Source: Halothiobacillus sp. | Lineage (GTDB): Bacteria > Pseudomonadota > Gammaproteobacteria > Halothiobacillales > Halothiobacillaceae | Direction of reading: 5' to 3' | Length of the DNA: 64,000 nucleotides | Assembly (NCBI GenBank): GCA_023255735.1 | Contig: JAGDVP010000008.1 | Span: forward strand, 43,798-107,797 | Part shown: positions 57,485 to 64,000 of the stretch, one piece after another | Layout of the letters: each line of letters opens with the position of its first letter | How positions within the stretch are numbered: position 1 is the stretch's first letter | Notes under the pieces: model-generated | The model's database searches: none | Seen by the model: the letters and a program-made list of their open reading frames with translations, nothing else | Told to the model about the DNA's origin: nothing | Translations under genes and position numbers: made by a program

Positions 57485-58595
57485 CGGCATCCTCCACCAC
57501 AATATTCGGGCCATCATAGCCATAGGTTCGCACGCGGCGACCCAAAACCGCCGCCATTTTGCGCGCCGTTTGCCGGTAACTTACCGCAATAGGCGAATCC
57601 GGCGCGCGCACCACGGTGGGCAAACCTTCATCTAAATCGGTTCGGATGGTTAAGTCGAGCGGCAAGCGACCGAGCACCTCTATGTGAAATTCCGCTGCCA
57701 ACTTCTCGCCACCACCGGCACCGAAAATTGCCTCGGCATGACCGCATTGGCTGCAAATATGCACCGACATATTTTCAACAACCCCGAGCACCGGCACGTT
57801 GACCTTATCGAACATGGTGATCGCCTTGCGCGCATCCAGCAGGGCAATATCTTGCGGTGTGGTGACAATCACACTGCCCGCCACCGGCACTTTCTGTGCG
57901 AGAGTGAGCTGAATATCGCCGGTGCCGGGCGGCATATCCACAATGAGGTAATCCAGATCGTTCCAGCGGGTATCGTTTAAAAGTTGCATTAAGGCGGAGG
58001 TGACCATCGGCCCGCGCCAGACCATAGCTTGCGCATCCTCGATTAAATAACCAATCGACATGGTTTGCAGGCCATGCGCCATAATCGGCTGCATGGCGCG
58101 GTGCTCATCTACGCGGGGCGTTTCATGACAACCCAGCATCAAAGGTTGACTTGGGCCATAAATATCAGCATCGAGCAGACCCACGTTCGCGCCTTCAGCC
58201 AAAAGCGCCAGCGCCAAATTCACGCTGGTGGTGGATTTACCCACCCCGCCCTTGCCCGATGCCACCGCGATAATATTGCGCACACCCGGCAGGGGTTTGC
58301 CGCTTTGGCTGCTGCCGATGGGGCTTAAAAACGCCAGCGTGGTTTTAACGTGCTTCACGCCATCAATGTGCCGCGCTACCTGCTCAATCTCTGCGGTGAG
58401 TTCGGCCTCGTACCCCTGAAAAGGATAATCCAGCACACAGTCAATTTCTGCCGTATCGCCCCGCACCTCGGCTCGTTCGATAAAGCCCGCCTGCGCGAAG
58501 GATTGTGCATTATGCGGATCAATCAGCGCACCGAGCTTTGTTTGCAACCGGGCGGATTGTTCCGTATCAATTTTTTTCCCAAATAGGCCAAACAT
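57471..58595 (-). CDS. apbC: Iron-sulfur cluster carrier ATPase (Mrp/ApbC)
   Basis: Cytosolic P-loop ATPase that carries and delivers Fe-S clusters. 374 residues. The N-terminal MIP18-like part contains ALIDPHNAQSFAQAGF; the deviant Walker A is ASGKGGVGKSTTSVNLALAL; DADIYGPSQPLMLG and YLIVDMPPGTGDIQLTL follow. The cluster-binding CxxC is in VHICSQCGHAEAIFG. It heads the run apbC-HAD-tpx-ROK-arsB-xseA, in which genes overlap or are less than 30 bases apart. Confidence 0.96.
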   Translation of the reverse strand: MFGLFGKKIDTEQSARLQTKLGALIDPHNAQSFAQAGFIERAEVRGDTAEIDCVLDYPFQGYEAELTAEIEQVARHIDGVKHVKTTLAFLSPIGSSQSGKPLPGVRNIIAVASGKGGVGKSTTSVNLALALLAEGANVGLLDADIYGPSQPLMLGCHETPRVDEHRAMQPIMAHGLQTMSIGYLIEDAQAMVWRGPMVTSALMQLLNDTRWNDLDYLIVDMPPGTGDIQLTLAQKVPVAGSVIVTTPQDIALLDARKAITMFDKVNVPVLGVVENMSVHICSQCGHAEAIFGAGGGEKLAAEFHIEVLGRLPLDLTIRTDLDEGLPTVVRAPDSPIAVSYRQTARKMAAVLGRRVRTYGYDGPNIVVEDADAGD

Positions 58596-58674
58596 TTAAC
58601 CCCCTAAATTTAAATCTGGCGCACCCAAACGCGCCCATCATTTAAGCCATGAGCTGCCTTAACGCAGGCAATGT

Positions 58675-58710
58675 ACACCCAAGATACTTAAAGTAGATGT
58701 TTTTGGGTGT
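58675..58710. repeat. Inverted repeat upstream of apbC
   Basis: ACACCCAA at 58675 and TTGGGTGT at 58703 are perfect inverted copies separated by 20 bases. They lie about 80-115 bases upstream of the apbC start. They could be an operator or part of an old terminator; I cannot tell. Confidence 0.4.
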
Positions 58711-58772
58711 GAAGCTCGGTGATTTTTTGCCAAGCGATACAGCTAAAGGGGGGGATGGGGCGCCTTTGGGCG

Positions 58773-58939
58773 CTAGCAGCCTGTCGGACTTGACCATTCG
58801 TCACGAAAAAAAGTCCAGCTTGATGGCTCATTCACGATTTTGAGGCGAATGGTTACTCCATTGAACGAAAAACCGGGGGGAATAGAGCCAAATCTGGCTT
58901 TTTTGTCGTAGAACTGCGTTAAGTCCGACAGGCTGCTAG
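58773..58939. mobile_element. 167-bp MITE with 19-bp terminal inverted repeats
   Basis: CTAGCAGCCTGTCGGACTT at 58773-58791 is exactly mirrored by AAGTCCGACAGGCTGCTAG at 58921-58939. GCG flanks both ends directly (58770-58772 and 58940-58942), consistent with a 3-base target duplication. There is no transposase, so it would have to be moved by a related IS elsewhere. The right end provides the stop codon of the neighbouring marR gene. Confidence 0.82.
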
Positions 58940-59481
58940 GCGTTCGTGGGCTCATCGGGTGGATCATCTGGGTGGCTCATTAAGCCGCAGACTGCGCGGC
59001 GCTCTGGGCGATGATGGCGTTTTTTGTCGGGCAAATCATCGTACAGTCGATCACGCAGTTCGATAAAAAATGCCTCAATTACCGCCAAAGGCGCCACATC
59101 GACCTTAGCAATCGTGCGTTGGTAAATTTTTTCTGAACTCTGGCGGATATTTTCGATTAAAGGCCATGCGCGGGGCGTGAGCTGAATAATTTTGCAGCGA
59201 CGATCCACGTCCGATTGAATCCGCTCCACCCATTCATCTTTAGATAGACGATCGAGCATGGCAACCAATGATGGCCCCTCAACCCCCAACTCATCGGCCA
59301 ATTCAGATTGAATCATGCCTTGAGGATGCAAAGATAATATCGCCAAGGTACGCCATTTAGCCTGGCTTAACCCATGATGAGCCAGCTCTGCATCCATGAG
59401 CTGTCGCCATAATTGGGTAACGCGCATCATGAGAATGGGCATACGATTTTCAGCGCAAATATCAATGACTGGGCTAGACAT
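58936..59481 (-). CDS. MarR-family transcriptional regulator
   Basis: 181 residues from the ATG at 59481 (MSSPVIDICAENRMPILMMRVTQLWRQLM); an in-frame start at 59538 is possible. The winged helix is clear: HGLSQAKWRTLAILSLHPQGMIQSELADELGVEGPSLVAMLDRLSKDEWVERIQSDVDRRCKIIQLTPRAWPLIENIRQ. The C-terminal 35 residues (RRAVCGLMSHPDDPPDEPTNA) are not family-like, and the stop codon TAG is part of the MITE. The original 3' end may have been altered by the insertion. Target genes are not evident. Confidence 0.9.
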   Translation of the reverse strand: MSSPVIDICAENRMPILMMRVTQLWRQLMDAELAHHGLSQAKWRTLAILSLHPQGMIQSELADELGVEGPSLVAMLDRLSKDEWVERIQSDVDRRCKIIQLTPRAWPLIENIRQSSEKIYQRTIAKVDVAPLAVIEAFFIELRDRLYDDLPDKKRHHRPERRAVCGLMSHPDDPPDEPTNA

Positions 59482-59597
59482 AGTGAGGGTACACAACTCC
59501 ATGTTCGGTGCTAGAAAGGCATGTTGAATAGAGTACACCAGTCTTTAAAAATTCCATAAATGAGCGAACTATTAACCTATTCAGGTTATTTCAAGCC

Positions 59598-59632
59598 TAA
59601 AAAAGCCGCCCGAACTGGCGCTGGGCGGCATT
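59598..59632 (-). terminator. Terminator of rpoS
   Basis: On the minus strand GCCGCCC and GGGCGGC form a stem with an 11-base loop, followed by TTTTTT. It is about 60 bases after the rpoS stop. Confidence 0.88.
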
Positions 59633-59693
59633 AATTTATCAAATCTTATGCGCTTTGGAGCTTAAGTCAGCCCACTTAGGCGCATTGCCTGAC

Positions 59694-60731
59694 TTACTGG
59701 GCGAAAATCGTATCGGCAGTAACCCCGGCATTTTTGGCGAGTTGCTTGAGCTTGCGCACGGCTTCTAGCTGAATTTGCCGGACACGCTCGCGCGTTACCC
59801 CGAGCAATTCACCCACCTCTTCTAGCGTTTGCGTCTCATAACCGCGCAAGCCATAGCGCCGCATGAGCACTTCACGCTGCTTGGATTCAAGCTTGGACAA
59901 CAAATTATTTAACAGCGCATGTACCCCATTATCCTGCAAAATCTCATCGGGCTGGTTGCAGGCTTCATCGGGGATTAAATCCAACAACGAAAACTCACCA
60001 TCCCCTTTAAGCGGGCTATCGAACGATGATTGACGCTCGTTGTATGCCATTACTTTCAGCACATCATCCACGGGGCGATCTAAGTGATCGGCAATTTGCT
60101 CAGCCGTGACCTCAGAATTTTGATTTTGGGCGAGCTTGCGTGCGGCGCGATTAAAACTATGCACTTCTTTAACCACATGCACCGGCAATCGCACCGTGCG
60201 CGATTGATTCATTAAACCGCGCTCAATGGTTTGGCGAATCCACCACGTGGCATACGTAGAAAATCTGAATCCACGTTCGGGATCAAATTTTTCAACCGCG
60301 CGCATCAAGCCCAAGTTGCCCTCTTCGATTAAATCGAGCAAATCAAGACCGCGATTCATGTAACGGCGGGCAATTTTAATCACCAAGCGCAAATTGCAAA
60401 CAATCATTTTTTGCCGCGCAGATTCATCACCCGCTTGGGCTTGCCGAGAATAACTAATTTCTTCAGCGGCGGTGAGCAGGCGCTCAGTTTCCACATCGCG
60501 CAAGTATAAACGCACGGGATCAACGGATTCTGAATCCGAGGCGGTAAAAATTTTGGCAAAATCAGGCGTGTCTTCAGCCGCGAGCTCGATTTCATCGGCA
60601 ACCTCGGATAAATCCAAGGCACCATCCAGCTCGTCGTCTGCCTCAAGAAGATGCTGCGCGCCATCATCTGGGGCTAAAGATAAATCACGCAAAATTTCTA
60701 GCGATTCGGACGGGGGCGATAATCTGGCCAT
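59694..60731 (-). CDS. rpoS: RNA polymerase stationary-phase sigma factor
   Basis: 345-residue sigma-70 family factor of the RpoS type. It has region 1.2 ([28 protein letters not shown]), region 2 ([74 protein letters not shown]), region 3 and region 4 ([43 protein letters not shown]). DLIEEGN and [10 protein letters not shown] are RpoS-like, and the protein lacks the large insert of RpoD. An acidic N-terminal tail is somewhat long. nlpD and mutS, frequent rpoS neighbours, are not here. Confidence 0.94.
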   Translation of the reverse strand: MARLSPPSESLEILRDLSLAPDDGAQHLLEADDELDGALDLSEVADEIELAAEDTPDFAKIFTASDSESVDPVRLYLRDVETERLLTAAEEISYSRQAQAGDESARQKMIVCNLRLVIKIARRYMNRGLDLLDLIEEGNLGLMRAVEKFDPERGFRFSTYATWWIRQTIERGLMNQSRTVRLPVHVVKEVHSFNRAARKLAQNQNSEVTAEQIADHLDRPVDDVLKVMAYNERQSSFDSPLKGDGEFSLLDLIPDEACNQPDEILQDNGVHALLNNLLSKLESKQREVLMRRYGLRGYETQTLEEVGELLGVTRERVRQIQLEAVRKLKQLAKNAGVTADTIFAQ

Positions 60732-60862
60732 AACTTAAACCTCGCGCAGAGAATACTTGAGTGAAACTGTTGTATAACTTTTGCACAGTATTGGGCACTA
60801 AACAAGCCAAAAACCACAAATTCAGAACAAATAATTTTTAAGAGCGCTCAAAAAATACACAA

Positions 60863-60881
60863 ATGTACAACTATTGTACAT
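60863..60881. promoter_or_regulatory. Perfect dyad ATGTACAA-cta-TTGTACAT
   Basis: A 19-base palindrome with 8-base perfect arms in the 332-base gap between divergent rpoS and the ATP-grasp gene. It is about 130 bases before rpoS and 180 before the ATP-grasp gene. It looks like an operator for a dimeric regulator. The rest of the gap is A/T-rich with no assignable motif. Confidence 0.5.
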
Positions 60882-61063
60882 GAGATAACCCCGCAATCGA
60901 AAAGTTCGCAGCAGAGGCAAAATAAGTCGACGCAAGCCTTACAAAGCTCAAGCACAGGAAACGCCGCCAAAGAAAATTAGCTCTTTTTCTGCAGGGCGAT
61001 GAACACAGGCCGGTTACCGTGATATTTTGTGCCCATCACCCACGCACTGATTGAGAATGGCTT

Positions 61064-62329
61064 ATGGATTTTTCACCCTCTGTGGCCGAGCCACCATCGA
61101 CACACTATTTGGGATTAGCACCTTTTTTGCGCGCCAGTATTGCAGGGGAAGACCTGCGCGCCATGGCCAAAGCCGCATTGGAACAGGTGGGGCAAAATCC
61201 AGCGGCGGCGAATCTCTGGCTTAACCTTTCAACGTTAATGTTCAGCTTAGGCCAGCGGGAGGCGGGCTTTGCCACACAAAATCAAGCGCTGGCGCTAGAG
61301 CGACTCTTTGAGATAAAAGCGACCACGCAACCGGCCACCTTGCGTTTACTGGTTTTAATGGTTGAAGGTGATGTGGCGGCCAACACGCCGCTCGATTGCT
61401 TGCTTGAAGGCAGCAATATTGATTTGCTGCTGTATTTTATCGCGCCGGCTGCCCCCCTGCCCTCGCCTGTGCCCGCGCATGATGCGGTATTCATTGCCCT
61501 CGGGGATGCGCCAGAGCACCGCCCCCTGCTCTCAGAACTCGCATCCAAGCTCGCGCACTGGCCAAAGCCCGTGTTGAATCAAGCCAACGCCATCCCCAAC
61601 ACCGAGCGCGCGCAAGCCAGTCGATTACTCAAAGGGATTAATGGAGTGCTTGTACCATCAACTCAAGCATTCAGCTATGCGGCACTAAGCCGTGGTATCG
61701 CCCACGCCGCTAACCTTGCCCGCGCTGCTGAACCGCTTACCTTTCCGCTGATTATTCGCCCGCACGACTCGCATGCGGGACGAGATTTAGACAAAATTGA
61801 ATCGGCAGACGCGTTGCAAGCCTACCTCGCCCGGGTTGCGGCAGAGCAATTCTTTATCGCCCCGTTTATTGATTACCGCAGCCAAGATGGGCTCTATCGC
61901 AAATTTCGAATTGCCTTGGTGCAGGGGGAAGCGTTTATCGTGCACCTGGCGATTTCAACCCACTGGATGATTCATTATGTGAACGCCGGCATGTATGAAG
62001 ACCCGCAAAAAAGGGCAGAAGAAGCACAATTTATGGCGCAATTTGCCGCTTTCAAACAACGCCATCAAGCCGCATTAGCCGCCATTTCGACCCGAATGGG
62101 TTTAGATTACGTTTGCTTTGATGGCGCTGAAACAAGGGATGGCAAGTTGCTGATTTTCGAAATCGATCACGTGATGGTTGTGCACGCGATGGACTCAACC
62201 ATGCTCTTTCCCTACAAGGCCGAGCCCATCAAACAAATTCAAACGGCCTTCCGACAAATGCTCATAAATCGGGTGGCCACGCACACCGCGCGCTTAAGCG
62301 CCGCCCAATCGCCCCAACCGGTGCGTTAA
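61064..62329 (+). CDS. ATP-grasp domain protein with helical N-terminal domain
   Basis: 421 residues. Residues 1-95 are helical and TPR-like (AMAKAALEQVGQNPAAANLWLNLSTLMFSLGQREAGFATQNQALALE). The C-terminal part is ATP-grasp, RimK/glutathione-synthase-like: the ATP-binding segment LTFPLIIRPHDSHAGRDLDKIES near residue 226, FIAPFIDYRSQDGLYRKFRIALVQGEAFIVHLAIS, and the metal site LLIFEIDHVMVVHAM, with Asp where many relatives have Asn. It should form an amide or similar bond using ATP. Substrates are unknown. The next gene, a SerC-like aminotransferase, starts two bases after its stop, so the two may act on the same compound. Confidence 0.8.
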   Translation: MDFSPSVAEPPSTHYLGLAPFLRASIAGEDLRAMAKAALEQVGQNPAAANLWLNLSTLMFSLGQREAGFATQNQALALERLFEIKATTQPATLRLLVLMVEGDVAANTPLDCLLEGSNIDLLLYFIAPAAPLPSPVPAHDAVFIALGDAPEHRPLLSELASKLAHWPKPVLNQANAIPNTERAQASRLLKGINGVLVPSTQAFSYAALSRGIAHAANLARAAEPLTFPLIIRPHDSHAGRDLDKIESADALQAYLARVAAEQFFIAPFIDYRSQDGLYRKFRIALVQGEAFIVHLAISTHWMIHYVNAGMYEDPQKRAEEAQFMAQFAAFKQRHQAALAAISTRMGLDYVCFDGAETRDGKLLIFEIDHVMVVHAMDSTMLFPYKAEPIKQIQTAFRQMLINRVATHTARLSAAQSPQPVR

Positions 62330-62331
62330 TC

Positions 62332-63450
62332 ATGCCCACATCCACCACCATCAACCCAAACAATGCGCGCAATTTTTCTGGTGGGCCAGGTGCCTTGCCG
62401 CAATCGGTGCTCACCCAAGTTCAGGCGGCCATTCAAAATGTACCGGAAGTAGGCTTATCCATCCTTGGCATCAGCCACCGATCAGACTGGTTCGCAGCCA
62501 TCGTGCAAGAGCTCGAAGATACCATCCGCGCGCTTTTGGGGCTGGATAACACCTTTCATGTCTTGCTGCTTCAGGGCGGTGCCACGCAGCAATTTTCCAT
62601 GGTACCCATGAGCTTGCTTACCGGCAAAACGCAATTACCCGAATACCTGCACACCGGCTATTGGAGCAGCAAAGCACTGGGTGAAGCCCGCCGCATCACG
62701 CCCTTGCGCGTTTTATGGGATGGCGAGTCCGCTCGTTTCTCGCGCCTCCCCCTTGATGAGGAGCTGACCTTCTCGGCCGACGCGCCCTATTTGCACTACA
62801 TTTCCAATGAAACCGTTGAAGGCTTGCAGTTTAAGCGGGTGCTCGGGCGGGATGATGTGCCGCGCGTGTGCGATATGTCATCAGATTTTTTATCTAAACC
62901 CTGCGAAGCTTCGCGCTTTTCGCTGATTTATGCCCATGCGCAAAAAAATATTGGCCCTGCGGGTGTAACTGTGGTGATCATCCGCGATGAATTACTGCAC
63001 AACATGCCCGATAATTTACCCGGCTGGCTCGATTATCGCAGCCACATTAAAGCCCACTCCAACTACAACACCCCGCCGGTATTTGCCATTTATGTGGTTT
63101 TGCTCATTGCCCGCTGGCTCCGCCAAGAGATTGGCGGGCTTGCCAACATGGCGCTCATTAACGAGCGCAAAGCCGCACTGCTATACGCCGCCCTAGATGA
63201 AAGCGATGGGTTTTATCGCGGGCGCGCGGCCAAGCCAGATCGCTCGATGATGAATGTGGCTTTTAATTTACCAAATGAGCACCAAGAACGCGCCTTTTTA
63301 GCGGCCAGTCGGCAAGCCGGGTTTGCGGGATTAGCGGGGCATCGGGCGGTGGGCGGGGTGCGCGCCTCTATTTATAATGGCCTCGAACTCAACGCGGTCG
63401 CGCAATTAACCGAATTTATGCGAGATTTTGCGCAAAAGGCCAAGCGATAA
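62332..63450 (+). CDS. serC: Phosphoserine aminotransferase-like PLP enzyme
   Basis: Class V aminotransferase of 372 residues. Typical SerC features are NFSGGPGALPQSVL, GISHRSDWF, LLLQGGATQQFSMVP, YLHTGYWSSKALGEA, CDMSSDFLSKP, and the PLP lysine in IYAHAQKNIGPAGVTVVI. The C-terminal GHRAVGGVRASIYNGL is also present. Substrate-site residues HR and the late GHR and R are kept, so it could act on 3-phosphohydroxypyruvate in serine synthesis. Several normally constant positions differ (SGGPG for SSGPA; YAHAQKN for YAGAQKN), so a paralogue serving the ATP-grasp gene is possible. Confidence 0.85.
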   Translation: MPTSTTINPNNARNFSGGPGALPQSVLTQVQAAIQNVPEVGLSILGISHRSDWFAAIVQELEDTIRALLGLDNTFHVLLLQGGATQQFSMVPMSLLTGKTQLPEYLHTGYWSSKALGEARRITPLRVLWDGESARFSRLPLDEELTFSADAPYLHYISNETVEGLQFKRVLGRDDVPRVCDMSSDFLSKPCEASRFSLIYAHAQKNIGPAGVTVVIIRDELLHNMPDNLPGWLDYRSHIKAHSNYNTPPVFAIYVVLLIARWLRQEIGGLANMALINERKAALLYAALDESDGFYRGRAAKPDRSMMNVAFNLPNEHQERAFLAASRQAGFAGLAGHRAVGGVRASIYNGLELNAVAQLTEFMRDFAQKAKR

Positions 63451-63467
63451 TCCCGTATAATTCGATT

Positions 63468-63938
63468 ATGAATGTCCAGCCCGAACGCCCGCTCTCTGCC
63501 ATTACCGTTGCCGGTATTGTGTACCGCAACCATCAATTTTTAATGGTCGAAGAGCGCATTGCGCATCAAAATAAACTTAATCAACCCGCCGGGCACGTTG
63601 AGCCCGGTGAGAGCCTGCTTTGCGCCGTACAGCGCGAAGTGCTCGAAGAAACCCGCTACCGCTTCCACCCCGAAGCCGTCCTCGGTATTTACCACAATAA
63701 CCCGCCCGATGGCCGCCGTATTTTGCGCGTTGCCATCATAGGCGCAGTTGAACCAGAACCCGATCAAGCCGCCTTAGACACCGGTATTCTTGCCGTACAT
63801 TGGCTAAGCCCTGATGAGATCGCCGCAAGGCAAAGTGAGCTGCGCTCGCCTTTTGTCGCCCGATGCATCCAAGATTATCTGCGCGGGCAACGCTTTGATT
63901 TAGCCCTATTGCACTCCATTACCGGAACCACCCCATGA
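63468..63938 (+). CDS. nudJ: Nudix hydrolase (NudJ-like)
   Basis: 156 residues. The Nudix box is GHVEPGESLLCAVQREVLEETRY (GX5EX7REUXEEXGU, with Tyr at the last small position), near residue 45. It begins TVAGIVYRNHQFLMVEERIAHQNKLNQPAGHVEPGESL, which is typical of NudJ, a pyrimidine and thiamine pyrophosphate pyrophosphatase. The stop codon overlaps the mnmA start by ATGA; nudJ-mnmA is a common pair in gammaproteobacteria. Confidence 0.92.
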   Translation: MNVQPERPLSAITVAGIVYRNHQFLMVEERIAHQNKLNQPAGHVEPGESLLCAVQREVLEETRYRFHPEAVLGIYHNNPPDGRRILRVAIIGAVEPEPDQAALDTGILAVHWLSPDEIAARQSELRSPFVARCIQDYLRGQRFDLALLHSITGTTP

Positions 63939-64000
63939 CACAAGCCCCCCTCAAGGCGCCACAAGATACTCGCGTGATGGTCGGTTTATCCGGCGGAGTC
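63935..64000 (+). CDS. mnmA: tRNA 2-thiouridylase MnmA, 5' end only
   Basis: Twenty-two codons are visible before the window ends (MTQAPLKAPQDTRVMVGLSGGV). VMVGLSGGV is the PP-loop start of MnmA, which thiolates U34 of tRNA-Lys, -Glu and -Gln. The 4-base overlap with the Nudix gene and the common nudJ-mnmA order support the call. The gene continues beyond the window. Confidence 0.88.
   Translation, partial: MTQAPLKAPQDTRVMVGLSGGV

Noticed and set aside
58773-58967. 64-codon ORF on the minus strand
   Set aside because: It is a reading of the MITE itself, inverted repeats included. It has no protein-like features beyond the element.

Overview
The window looks like chromosome of a moderately GC-rich gammaproteobacterial sulfur oxidiser. 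RpoD, RpoS, DnaG, MnmA and AspS are of gammaproteobacterial type, and a Tat-exported SoxY with its partner SoxZ points to lithotrophic sulfur oxidation. A Halothiobacillus-like organism is my best guess from gene content; this is inference, because no taxonomic marker could be searched.

Region 1 (about 1-20,010, all minus strand) is an O-antigen or surface polysaccharide locus of the ABC-transporter type. Reading in the direction of transcription it holds wzm, wzt, rfbB, a small DUF4160-remnant/DUF2442 pair with repeats, rfbD, rfbA, rfbC, manC, manB, a decayed pseudopilin, a methyltransferase, a 1250-residue triple glycosyltransferase, gmd, an rmd-like reductase, two GT4 glycosyltransferases and a polyprenyl-phosphate hexose-phosphate transferase. 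The sugar genes predict both dTDP-L-rhamnose and GDP-D-rhamnose. The layout resembles a D-rhamnan (A-band-like) locus built on an initiating transferase and exported by Wzm/Wzt.

Region 2 (20,100-30,550, minus) starts with a three-tRNA operon (Gly-Val-Asp). It continues with a broken NhaP-type antiporter, nadA, aspS with DUF502 and DUF3429 genes, a chemoreceptor, an HPP/CBS pair, a small membrane protein and a Bax-inhibitor-1 family protein.

Region 3 (30,650-37,890, mostly plus) holds an SDR enzyme, cardiolipin synthase, a Sel1-repeat protein (minus), the dnaG-rpoD macromolecular synthesis block and tRNA-Ile2(CAU).

Region 4 (37,960-48,082, minus) carries a tightly overlapping set: hybrid histidine kinase, REC-GGDEF-EAL regulator, malic enzyme, 5'-3' exonuclease and RluE. 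An OmpA-like lipoprotein and bioF complete it.

Region 5 (48,175-52,735, plus) is the most coherent functional unit. A membrane histidine kinase and a sigma-54-dependent response regulator lie directly upstream of soxYZ. The intergenic region before soxY has a well-formed -24/-12 sigma-54 promoter and, about 50-70 bp further upstream, three tandem TTGCAnT heptamers that look like an activator site. The kinase and regulator probably control thiosulfate oxidation through this promoter.

Region 6 (52,809-60,731, minus) has xseA, arsB, a ROK kinase, tpx, a HAD phosphatase and apbC in one tight run. It then has a marR gene whose stop codon is supplied by a 167-bp MITE, and rpoS. Region 7 (61,064-64,000, plus) holds an unusual ATP-grasp protein coupled to a serC-like aminotransferase, a Nudix hydrolase and the 5' end of mnmA.

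Decay and mobile sequence are visible: at least two pseudogenes, one truncated chimera, G/C-rich palindromic repeats (one inserted in frame inside manB) and the MITE. No CRISPR array, prophage or complete IS was seen.
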